Shown here: positions 1 to 5,677 of the stretch, piece by piece | Layout of the letters: each line of letters begins with the position of its first letter | Numbering within the stretch: position 1 is the first letter of the stretch | Source of the DNA: an uncultured Bacteroidales bacterium | Lineage (GTDB): Bacteria > Bacteroidota > Bacteroidia > Bacteroidales > Paludibacteraceae | DNA length: 11,945 bases | Assembly (NCBI GenBank): GCA_937891905.1 | Contig: CALATT010000033.1 | Coordinates: forward strand, 1-11,945 | Direction of reading: 5' to 3' | Made by a program: the position numbers and the translations under genes | Notes under the pieces: generated by a model | Database searches by the model: none | Told to the model about the DNA's origin: nothing | What the model saw: the letters and a program-made list of their open reading frames with translations, nothing else

Positions 1-1830
1 CGTAAAGATGCTTTTGACCGAAATAATAAGAATGAGAAAAGGAATGAGAAGATATCTGCTCTAATATCCGAAATGGGTATTCGTCCTTCGCGCTCCCGCA
101 TACAAAAATATAAGATGTGGGAAGAAAGTGAACATCGGTGTATGTATTGCGGCAAGGTAGTTAATCTATCAGAGTTCCTCAACGGTTCGGATGTAGAGAT
201 TGAGCATATTATCCCTCGTAGTATCTTATTTGACGATAGTTTCAGCAATAAAGTATGCGCATGCCGTGATTGTAATAGAGAGAAAGGCAATATGACGGCA
301 ATGGATTATATGGCTTCCAAACCAGAAGGTGAGTTTGAAGCATATAAGCAGCGTGTAGATGAAGCATTTAATGCCCATCGTATCAGCAAGACAAAACGCG
401 ACCATCTCTTGTGGCGCCGCGCAGACATACCGCAAGATTTTATTGATCGTCAGTTGCGTCTTAGTCAATATATAGCCACCAAGGCGGTAGAGATTTTACA
501 ACAAGGTATTCGTCAAGTATGGACAAGCGGTGGTGGCGTGACTGATTTCTTACGCCACCAATGGGGATATGATGAGATTTTGCATGCGCTCAATCTGCCG
601 CGCTATCGTCAAGTAGAAGATTTGACAGAGATAATACATTATGAACATGCTGGTCAAGAGCATGACGAAGAGCGCATCAAGAATTGGAGTAAGCGTATAG
701 ACCATCGTCATCATGCGATAGACGCGTTGACAGTAGCCCTGACACGCCAATCATATATACAGCGTTTGAATACCTTAGAGGCTTCGCATGAGCATATGGA
801 GAAGTTGGTAAAGGAGGCTAATACGCCATATAAAGAGAAAAAGTCACTTTTGGAGAAATGGGTAGCATTGCAACCACATTTCTCGGTAGAGGAGGTAACG
901 ACACAAGTGGATGGTATCTTAGTTTCATTCCGTGCAGGTAAGCGTGTGACCACTCCTGCGCGTCGCGCTGTTTATCATGGTGGCAAACGCACTATCGTAC
1001 AACGAGGCATCCAAGTGCCACGCGGGGCATTAACAGAAGAGACAATATATGGTAAATTAGGCGATAAGTTTGTAGTGAAATATGCTCTTGACCATCCGTC
1101 TATGAAACCAGAGATGATAGTTGACCCTACGATTCGCCTTTTAGTGGAGAATAGAATAGCAGCATTGGGAAAAAAAGATGCATTCAAAACACCTCTATAC
1201 TCGGCAGAAGGCATGGAGATAAAGAGTGTGCGCTGCTATACATCTTTGTCAGAGAAAGGTGTTGTACCTATTAAGTATGATGAAAAAGGTAATGCTATTG
1301 GCTTTGCCAAGAAAGGAAATAACCATCATGTAGCAATCTATAAGGACCAAAGTGGTCAATTCCAAGAAATGGTGGTGAGTTTCTGGGATGCTGTAGAGCG
1401 CAAGCTCTATGGTGTACCTACAGTAATTACGAATCCAAAAAACTTGTGGGATGAACTATTAGATAAAGAACTGCCACAAGATTTCTTAGAAAAACTGCCA
1501 AAAGATAATTGGCAATATGTGCTCTCTATGCAAGAAAATGAAATGTTTGTACTCGGTATGGAGGAAGATGAATTCAATGACGCAATTGAGACGCAAGATT
1601 ATAATACATTAAATAAACATTTGTATAGAGTACAAAAAGTTAGTTCCAAGTTCTGGTGTTTCCGCTATCATGTAGAAACTACTGTTGATGATAAATATGG
1701 CGATACGAAGAACGAACAATGGAGTTTCCAAATAGGCAAAGCATTTAGAGCAAGTAGTTTTGATGGTTTATTCCGCCAATTCCCTCATAAGGTAAAGATT
1801 GATATAATGGGTAGAATCACAAAGGTATGA
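1..1830 (+). CDS. cas9: Cas9 endonuclease, type II-C (3' part, 5' end outside window)
   Basis: RNA-guided DNA nuclease, effector of the CRISPR system. The frame is open from base 1, so the gene enters from the left. The ATG at 73 is internal: the upstream codons are also open and Lys/Glu/Asn-rich, as in the linker before HNH. 609 residues are visible. The HNH domain is at about codons 45-110, with CMYC, then IEHIIP (His at codon 69, the general base) and a DDSFSNKV block typical of Cas9. A further Cys pair (CRDC) follows, so the HNH carries a probable zinc site. RuvC-III is near codons 230-245, with HRHHAIDAL and its metal-binding Asp at codon 241. The rest, about 290-609, should be the WED/PAM-interacting region, which I cannot divide further. 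RuvC-I, the bridge helix and REC lie outside the window. The stop overlaps the cas1 start by ATGA, indicating translational coupling. Size and the cas1 neighbour fit II-C. Confidence 0.96.
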   Translation, partial: RKDAFDRNNKNEKRNEKISALISEMGIRPSRSRIQKYKMWEESEHRCMYCGKVVNLSEFLNGSDVEIEHIIPRSILFDDSFSNKVCACRDCNREKGNMTAMDYMASKPEGEFEAYKQRVDEAFNAHRISKTKRDHLLWRRADIPQDFIDRQLRLSQYIATKAVEILQQGIRQVWTSGGGVTDFLRHQWGYDEILHALNLPRYRQVEDLTEIIHYEHAGQEHDEERIKNWSKRIDHRHHAIDALTVALTRQSYIQRLNTLEASHEHMEKLVKEANTPYKEKKSLLEKWVALQPHFSVEEVTTQVDGILVSFRAGKRVTTPARRAVYHGGKRTIVQRGIQVPRGALTEETIYGKLGDKFVVKYALDHPSMKPEMIVDPTIRLLVENRIAALGKKDAFKTPLYSAEGMEIKSVRCYTSLSEKGVVPIKYDEKGNAIGFAKKGNNHHVAIYKDQSGQFQEMVVSFWDAVERKLYGVPTVITNPKNLWDELLDKELPQDFLEKLPKDNWQYVLSMQENEMFVLGMEEDEFNDAIETQDYNTLNKHLYRVQKVSSKFWCFRYHVETTVDDKYGDTKNEQWSFQIGKAFRASSFDGLFRQFPHKVKIDIMGRITKV

Positions 1831-2711
1831 TTAAGCGCGTTTTATGTTTTGGAAATCCTGCGCGGTTAAGTCTCAAATTGGCGCAGATGGTGATAGAGTT
1901 GCAAGATACAACTCGCACCGTGCCTATTGAAGATATAGGCGTCGTAATTCTGGAGCATAGACAAATAACAATCACCCACGCACTCATCGATGCACTACTT
2001 GCTAATAATGTGGCTATAGTGACCAGTAATGACAAACATATGCCTGTAGGACTTATGCTTCCTCTAAATGGAAATACATTGCAAAGTGAACGCTTCCGCG
2101 CACAGATAGATGCGTCTGAGCCACTCAAGAAACAGATGTGGCAGCAGACCATTACCGCTAAGATTCTTGGGCAAGCACATGTATTAGGTACGCAGCATAT
2201 AGAGCATAATAACATGCTCAAATGGGCAAAAGAAGTGCGTTCGGGCGATACGGATAATATGGAGGCACGCGCAGCTGCATACTATTGGCGTAATGTGTTC
2301 GGAGAACTGGATTTTATTCGCGAGCCAGAAGGGATGCCACCCAACAACTTGCTTAATTATGGGTATAGTATTGTGCGAGCAATGGTGGCAAGAGCATTAG
2401 TGGGAGCAGGATTATTACCAACTCTTGGTATTCACCACCATAGTCGTTATGATGTCTATTGTTTGGCAGATGATATAATGGAGCCTTATCGTCCTTTCGT
2501 GGACATGAAAGTATTAGAAATGTGGAAGAAGGGTGGTATTACGACAGATATATCGTCAGAACAAAAAAGAGAATTGCTAAGTATCACTACTATGGATGTT
2601 CACATCTCAGGGCATCGTAGTCCGATGATGATGGCAATCCATACTACTGCGCAGAGTGTGCAGAAATGCTATAGTGGTCAAGCAAGAAAAATTATCTATC
2701 CTGATTGGTAA
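1827..2711 (+). CDS. cas1: Cas1 integrase, type II
   Basis: Metal-dependent integrase that, with Cas2, inserts new spacers at the array end. At 294 residues it has the normal type II length. The conserved metal ligands are visible: Glu146 in NMEARAAAYYW, the His cluster 203-205 in LGIHHHS, and Glu219 in LADDIMEPYRP. The block NNLLNYGYSIVRAMVARA is also typical of Cas1. The start ATG lies in the cas9 stop (ATGA overlap), which fixes the start and implies coupled translation. Only 14 nt separate it from the downstream Fic gene, so cas9-cas1-fic look like one operon. What is odd is that cas2, normally the next gene, is absent here and lies beyond the array on the other strand. Confidence 0.96.
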   Translation: MIKRVLCFGNPARLSLKLAQMVIELQDTTRTVPIEDIGVVILEHRQITITHALIDALLANNVAIVTSNDKHMPVGLMLPLNGNTLQSERFRAQIDASEPLKKQMWQQTITAKILGQAHVLGTQHIEHNNMLKWAKEVRSGDTDNMEARAAAYYWRNVFGELDFIREPEGMPPNNLLNYGYSIVRAMVARALVGAGLLPTLGIHHHSRYDVYCLADDIMEPYRPFVDMKVLEMWKKGGITTDISSEQKRELLSITTMDVHISGHRSPMMMAIHTTAQSVQKCYSGQARKIIYPDW

Positions 2712-2725
2712 ATATGTGATAACTT

Positions 2726-3604
2726 ATGAATCAAAAAATATCAATACGATTCTACAAAGATAGCAAAGTGCGGGCTGCATGGAGTGAAGAACAAAACAAA
2801 TGGTTCTTCTCTGTACTTGATATCATTGGAGCCATCAACGAGCAAGAGGACTACCAAAAGAATCGCAATTATTGGAAGTACATTAAGGCAAAATTAAAAA
2901 AAGAGCAAAATGAACTGGTTAGTGCCACTACCCAGTTGAAACTCCTCGCTCCGGATGGTAAACTTCGTATGGCTGATGCTATAGACCAAGATGGTGTGAT
3001 TGCTCTCGCTAAGGCAATACCTAACAACAAAGCTACTACATTCTTGGATTGGTTTACATTCTCCGATAATTCTATTGATGGACAAAGCCGTAAGAAAGCT
3101 TACACATTTTGGGAAGGCAATATTATCAATGAGGATGAGATAGGTTCCGTCAAAGCTTTGCAGAAGATTCACGCATATATATTCGGTGGTTTATACGATT
3201 TTGCAGGACAGATACGCACAAAAACTATTTGGAAAGACGGTACGCTTTTTTGTCGTGCGGAGTATCTACAGCACAACCTTGAACAAATCGAATTAATGCC
3301 AGAAAGCACATTTGATGAGATAGTAGATAAATATGTGGAAATGAATATAGCACATCCATTTATGGAGGGTAATGGTCGCAGTACGCGTATTTGGTTGGAC
3401 TTGATTTTTAAGAAAAACCTCAAACTATGCGTGGATTGGAGTAGAATAGATAAGAAAGCTTATCTTACGGCTATGCATGCCAGTACAACTGATGCAAAGT
3501 ATATTAAAGCCCTTCTCAAACCAGCCCTAACAGATCAAATCAATGACCGCGAGATATTTATGAAAGGTATCGATTATTCCTATTATTACGAACAAGAAGA
3601 ATGA
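2726..3604 (+). CDS. BRO-N / Fic fusion protein, probable AMP-transferase, inside the CRISPR locus
   Basis: 292 residues in two parts. Residues about 5-110 resemble the BRO-N domain of phage antirepressors and BRO/DinD-like proteins (DNA-binding by family knowledge). Residues about 125-290 are a Fic domain with an intact motif HPFMEGNGRSTR at 210-221: His210 is the catalytic base, Glu214 binds Mg/ATP, and Asn216 and Arg218/221 bind phosphate. The probable target flap is around 165-176. The C-terminal stretch ends SYYYEQEE. From memory it matches the class III (NmFic-like) autoinhibitory helix (S/T)xxxE(G/N), with Ser285, Glu289 and Gln290 in place of Gly/Asn. NmFic modifies gyrase; the target here is unknown. 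No separate antitoxin ORF fits in the 14-nt gap after cas1. The stop codon runs straight into a truncated CRISPR repeat. Function in immunity, as a guard toxin, or as a mere insertion cannot be decided from sequence. Confidence 0.9.
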   Translation: MNQKISIRFYKDSKVRAAWSEEQNKWFFSVLDIIGAINEQEDYQKNRNYWKYIKAKLKKEQNELVSATTQLKLLAPDGKLRMADAIDQDGVIALAKAIPNNKATTFLDWFTFSDNSIDGQSRKKAYTFWEGNIINEDEIGSVKALQKIHAYIFGGLYDFAGQIRTKTIWKDGTLFCRAEYLQHNLEQIELMPESTFDEIVDKYVEMNIAHPFMEGNGRSTRIWLDLIFKKNLKLCVDWSRIDKKAYLTAMHASTTDAKYIKALLKPALTDQINDREIFMKGIDYSYYYEQEE

Positions 3605-3631
3605 AAAGTAAACATATAGTCCTAAAACAAT
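3604..3631 (+). repeat. Truncated first CRISPR repeat fused to the Fic stop codon
   Basis: These 28 nt are identical to repeat positions 20-47. The first 19 nt, which carry the tracrRNA-pairing part, are missing and replaced by Fic coding sequence. The last base of the Fic TGA stop is the first matching base. A normal 30-nt spacer follows, so the phase of the array is kept. That spacer still gains a usable crRNA tag from the complete repeat at 3662. Confidence 0.93.
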
Positions 3632-4321
3632 AAATTGCAGGTGATAAAACTGCGGTTGCTTGTTGTGTATGTCATTCAAAAAAAGTAAACATATAGTCCT
3701 AAAACAATGGACGGAGCTGCCGTTCGTAGCAAAGAGAGGTTGTGTATGTCATTCAAAAAAAGTAAACATATAGTCCTAAAACAATGGTCGTAGTCTTTGA
3801 ACCAATCAAGCCAATGTTGTGTATGTCATTCAAAAAAAGTAAACATATAGTCCTAAAACAATATCGCCACCGAGCGAGGCAAGTACCAAGTGTTGTGTAT
3901 GTCATTCAAAAAAAGTAAACATATAGTCCTAAAACAATAACCTGATTTACAGGCAGAGAACGCTTGTGTTGTGTATGTCATTCAAAAAAAGTAAACATAT
4001 AGTCCTAAAACAATTATCAAAATATAAGTAGCATCATCAGCAGTGTTGTGTATGTCATTCAAAAAAAGTAAACATATAGTCCTAAAACAATCACAATACC
4101 GAATGTAAACCAAGATTACATGTTGTGTATGTCATTCAAAAAAAGTAAACATATAGTCCTAAAACAATCATTTTTAGCAGCTTTGTAGTCATTATACTGT
4201 TGTGTATGTCATTCAAAAAAAGTAAACATATAGTCCTAAAACAATGACTACACGCCCGAGGCAATCGTGGTACGGTTGTGTATGTCATTCAAAAAAAGTA
4301 AACATATAGTCCTAAAACAAT
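3604..4321 (+). CRISPR. Type II-C CRISPR array: 9 full 47-nt repeats, 1 truncated repeat, 9 spacers
   Basis: Full repeats start at 3662, 3739, 3816, 3892, 3968, 4045, 4122, 4199 and 4275. Each is 47 nt, begins GTTGTGTATGTCATTC, ends AGTCCTAAAACAAT, and I see no differences among them. The spacers are 3632-3661, 3709-3738, 3786-3815, 3863-3891, 3939-3967, 4015-4044, 4092-4121, 4169-4198 and 4246-4274, of 30 or 29 nt. Sense is +: the 5' part of the repeat pairs with the tracrRNA anti-repeat at 4862-4880, as it must in type II crRNAs. Each mature crRNA would be a spacer plus the 5' part of the following repeat. I find no TAnnTTTG promoter in the repeat or just before the array, so it may be read through from the cas/fic operon. 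Repeat length and spacer length match other Bacteroidota II-C arrays. Confidence 0.98.
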
Positions 4322-4330
4322 AGGATATGT
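4302..4330 (+). other. Hairpin joining the last repeat to its downstream flank
   Basis: The 3' half of the last repeat pairs with the first bases after the array: ACATAT (4302-4307) with ATATGT (4325-4330), and CCTA (4311-4314) with TAGG (4321-4324). There is a 3-nt bulge and a 6-nt loop. Only the terminal repeat can form it. It might mark the array end for integration or shape the RNA end; both ideas are inference. Confidence 0.4.
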
Positions 4331-4375
4331 ATTATTAACTAAAACACAACAAGTTATACTTGATTTTAGGATTAG

Positions 4376-4405
4376 AAAAAGCAGCACTTACGAGTACTGC
4401 TTTTT
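4376..4405. terminator. Two-way intrinsic terminator between array and cas2
   Basis: AAAAAGCAG pairs with CTGCTTTTT as a 9-bp stem. After one mismatch it continues with ACT/AGT around a TACG loop. The stem base has A-runs on one side and T-runs on the other, so it can end transcripts from both sides: the array on + and the converging cas2 on -. The stretch 4331-4375 between array and hairpin is AT-rich and holds no gene I can see. Confidence 0.75.
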
Positions 4406-4429
4406 CGCTTTTATAGCACTTTTGTGTTT

Positions 4430-4765
4430 CTAAAACAACTCTAACTGTTGTACGGGTTGCTCCACGCGTATCTCTTTGCAACATTCGAAAATCTGCATAT
4501 CACCAAACTGCTTATCGGTTATGCGAAGAATACCTATCTTGCCAAATGGGGGCATCCATTTCTTGACACGCGCAATATGCACATCCGCATTCTCGGCACT
4601 TGGACAATGACGCAGATAGATTGAAAACTGAAACATCGTAAAGCCATCCATCAATAGTTTCTTTCGAAACAAGGCATATTCCTTCCGATCTTTCTTTGTA
4701 TCGGTAGGAAGGTCAAACAAAACCAGTACCCACATAATTCTATATTCGCTAAATCGGGTGTTCAT
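4430..4765 (-). CDS. cas2: Cas2, type II, inverted relative to cas1
   Basis: Small partner of Cas1 in the spacer-integration complex. At 111 residues it has the normal type II-C length. The ferredoxin-like start is clear: residues 8-21 read YRIMWVLVLFDLPT, with the conserved Asp18. A second landmark is the segment around FQFSIYLRHC. The ATG at 4765 is preferred over the internal Met11 because the conserved stretch begins before Met11 and because the promoter at 4773-4803 places the RNA start only about 4 nt upstream, making it nearly leaderless. The gene lies beyond the array on the opposite strand, unlike the usual cas9-cas1-cas2 order, and has its own promoter and terminator. Confidence 0.95.
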   Translation of the reverse strand: MNTRFSEYRIMWVLVLFDLPTDTKKDRKEYALFRKKLLMDGFTMFQFSIYLRHCPSAENADVHIARVKKWMPPFGKIGILRITDKQFGDMQIFECCKEIRVEQPVQQLELF

Positions 4766-4772
4766 TTGGGCA

Positions 4773-4803
4773 CAAAGGTACTAAAAATAACAAAGAAAGC
4801 AAA
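4773..4803 (-). promoter_or_regulatory. cas2 promoter (Bacteroidota consensus)
   Basis: Read on the minus strand it is TTTG (4803-4800), 19 nt, TACCTTTG (4780-4773), a perfect match to TTTG N19-21 TAnnTTTG. The expected RNA start is near 4769, about 4 nt before the cas2 ATG. There is no room for a ribosome-binding site. Confidence 0.75.
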
Positions 4804-4818
4804 ATAAATGCTCAATTA

Positions 4819-4850
4819 TTTGCATATTTAAGAAAAAAGTACTACTTTTG
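4819..4850 (+). promoter_or_regulatory. tracrRNA promoter (Bacteroidota consensus)
   Basis: TTTG (4819-4822), 20 nt, TACTTTTG (4843-4850), again a perfect consensus. The expected start is near 4854, a few bases before the anti-repeat. The upstream boxes of this promoter and of the divergent cas2 promoter are only 15 nt apart. Confidence 0.8.
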
Positions 4851-4853
4851 CAC

Positions 4854-4938
4854 CACTTTTATTTGAATGACATACACAATAAGGATTATTCCGTTGTGAA
4901 AACATTCAGGGTGGGACGCAAGTCTCGCCCTTTTTTTT
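4854..4938 (+). ncRNA. tracrRNA of the type II-C system
   Basis: Trans-activating RNA that pairs with the crRNA repeat and anchors it to Cas9. The anti-repeat TTTGAATGACATACACAA (4862-4879) is exactly complementary to repeat positions 2-19. U4880 forms a G-U pair with position 1, and after one mismatch a few more U-A pairs extend it upstream. Next comes AAGG, the same junction as in Neisseria II-C tracrRNA. A small GGA/UCC hairpin (4883-4892) follows, then a strong terminator hairpin. Length is about 85 nt. The consensus promoter at 4819-4850 fits this start. The position is unusual: at the far end of the locus, divergent from cas2. Confidence 0.93.
4909..4938 (+). terminator. tracrRNA intrinsic terminator
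   Basis: GGGTGGGAC (4909-4917) pairs over 9 bp, with two G-U pairs, with GTCTCGCCC (4922-4930). The loop is GCAA, a GNRA tetraloop, and eight Ts follow. Confidence 0.9.
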
Positions 4939-5002
4939 GCAGCATATAGCTGCCCATAAAACATAGAACAATATTCTATTGGATATAAAAAACACGCATG
5001 CA

Positions 5003-5034
5003 CTTGCGTATGTGAAAAAAATGTTGTAAATTTG
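5003..5034 (+). promoter_or_regulatory. ybjQ promoter (Bacteroidota consensus)
   Basis: CTTG (5003-5006), 20 nt, TAAATTTG (5027-5034): the downstream box is perfect and the upstream box has one change. The expected start is near 5038, giving a leader of about 58 nt without a clear Shine-Dalgarno, which is normal in Bacteroidota. The sequence 4939-5002 holds two short 5-bp hairpins (4939-4953 and 4964-4978) and no gene. Confidence 0.65.
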
Positions 5035-5096
5035 CAGCGCAAAGGTTTTTGAAAATAGATAGATATTAAAGAACTTAATCTAAAATACATACAGTT

Positions 5097-5417
5097 ATGA
5101 TTATTACAACAACACAGGCGATTGAAGGTCGCAAAATCAAAGAGTACAAAGGATTAGTGTCAGGAGAAGTGATATTCGGTATGAATGCAATCAAAGATAT
5201 AGGCGCATCTTTCCGAGACTTCTTCGGCGGCCGTACCAGCACCTATGAGAAAGGAATGCTCGACGGACGAGAAACTGCTGAACGCGAAATGTGCGAACGA
5301 GCAGAGCGCATGGGAGCCAATGCTATCGTGGGAGTTAGTTTTGGTTATGAAGTGTTAGGGCAGAGTGGAACCATGATCATGATTTCTATCTCTGGCACCG
5401 CCGTGGTCATTGAGTAA
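5097..5417 (+). CDS. ybjQ: YbjQ / UPF0145 family protein (putative heavy-metal-binding domain)
   Basis: 106 residues, full length for this family of small soluble proteins that form pentameric barrels. Family hallmarks: the start MIITTTQAIEGRKI, then YKGLVSGE, the central FFGGRTSTYE followed by a helix rich in Glu and Arg, ANAIVGVSFGYE, and a C-terminal beta strand SISGTAVVIE. The heavy-metal label comes from domain naming; its cellular role is not known. It is a single gene with its own promoter (5003-5034) and terminator (5448-5474) and does not look functionally tied to the CRISPR locus. Confidence 0.92.
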   Translation: MIITTTQAIEGRKIKEYKGLVSGEVIFGMNAIKDIGASFRDFFGGRTSTYEKGMLDGRETAEREMCERAERMGANAIVGVSFGYEVLGQSGTMIMISISGTAVVIE

Positions 5418-5447
5418 GAAATAATCACCAATTATATATATAAAATA

Positions 5448-5475
5448 AAAACCCTACCAAGAGAGTAGGGTTTTA
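5448..5475. terminator. Two-way terminator after ybjQ
   Basis: AAAACCCTAC (5448-5457) pairs perfectly with GTAGGGTTTT (5465-5474) around a 7-nt loop. T-rich sequence follows on both strands. It can end ybjQ on + and any minus-strand transcript entering from the right. Confidence 0.85.
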
Positions 5476-5505
5476 TTGTTGGTTTTGGTTACTTTTTTAA
5501 TGAAG

Positions 5506-5528
5506 ACAGCCGTCATCACGACGACTGT
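5506..5528. other. Inverted repeat in the ybjQ downstream gap
   Basis: ACAGCCGTC (5506-5514) and GACGACTGT (5520-5528) pair over 9 bp with one mismatch around a 5-nt loop. No T-run follows directly, so it is not an obvious terminator. It lies within the candidate small RNA. Confidence 0.5.
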
Positions 5529-5636
5529 GTTTCTTTGGTATTAGTCTGTTTGTTTAAGGTACAAAAAAGATTGGTCTTAATAATTCTTTTTAGACTAAGA
5601 ATTGACAGGTAAATATGTCATTTCTTAAATCCGGTG

Positions 5637-5668
5637 CAAAAGTACTGCTTTTTTTTGATGTACACAAA
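5637..5668 (-). promoter_or_regulatory. Minus-strand consensus promoter with no gene downstream
   Basis: On the minus strand it reads TTTG (5668-5665), 20 nt, TACTTTTG (5644-5637), a perfect Bacteroidota consensus. It points into the non-coding gap, towards the end of ybjQ. Confidence 0.65.
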
Positions 5669-5677
5669 TTTTTTTTT

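Larger units (their letters stand above)
5440..5633 (-). ncRNA. Candidate small RNA, unnamed, with alternative hairpins
   Basis: A perfect minus-strand promoter (5637-5668) predicts an RNA start near 5633, and the terminator at 5448-5475 would end it after about 190 nt. No credible gene lies between. The RNA would open with a 12-bp hairpin (5596-5607 with 5616-5627, one mismatch). An alternative 7-bp hairpin (5582-5588 with 5597-5603) uses the same bases, so the two exclude each other. A third hairpin is at 5506-5528 (9 bp, one mismatch). It matches no RNA family I know. It could be a small RNA or merely a spurious promoter. Confidence 0.35.

Noticed and set aside
73..75. ATG at 73 as the start of the cas9 gene
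   Set aside because: The frame is open to base 1 and the 24 upstream codons look like Cas9 linker; the true start is outside the window.
1817..2221. Minus-strand 134-codon ORF opposite cas1
   Set aside because: Antisense shadow of cas1, Cys-rich with no known domain.
3786..3800. TAGTCTTTG in spacer 2 of the complete-repeat series as an internal promoter
   Set aside because: It has three bases instead of two between TA and TTTG, and I found no outer box at the right distance.
3604..4321. Minus-strand transcription of the array, whose repeat would contain GTTTTAGGACTA like some II-A repeats
   Set aside because: The anti-repeat, the AAGG junction and the terminator are all on the + strand and require + sense crRNAs.
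4842..5090. Minus-strand ORF of 82 codons
   Set aside because: It lies across the tracrRNA, its terminator and the ybjQ promoter, and its protein has no recognisable features.
5454..5516. 20-residue minus-strand peptide ending in the terminator stem, possible attenuation leader
   Set aside because: No gene lies downstream in that direction except convergent ybjQ, and coding signal is absent.
5440..5633. 6S RNA in the ybjQ downstream gap
   Set aside because: Length fits, but the 5' and 3' ends do not pair and there is no long rod with a central bubble.
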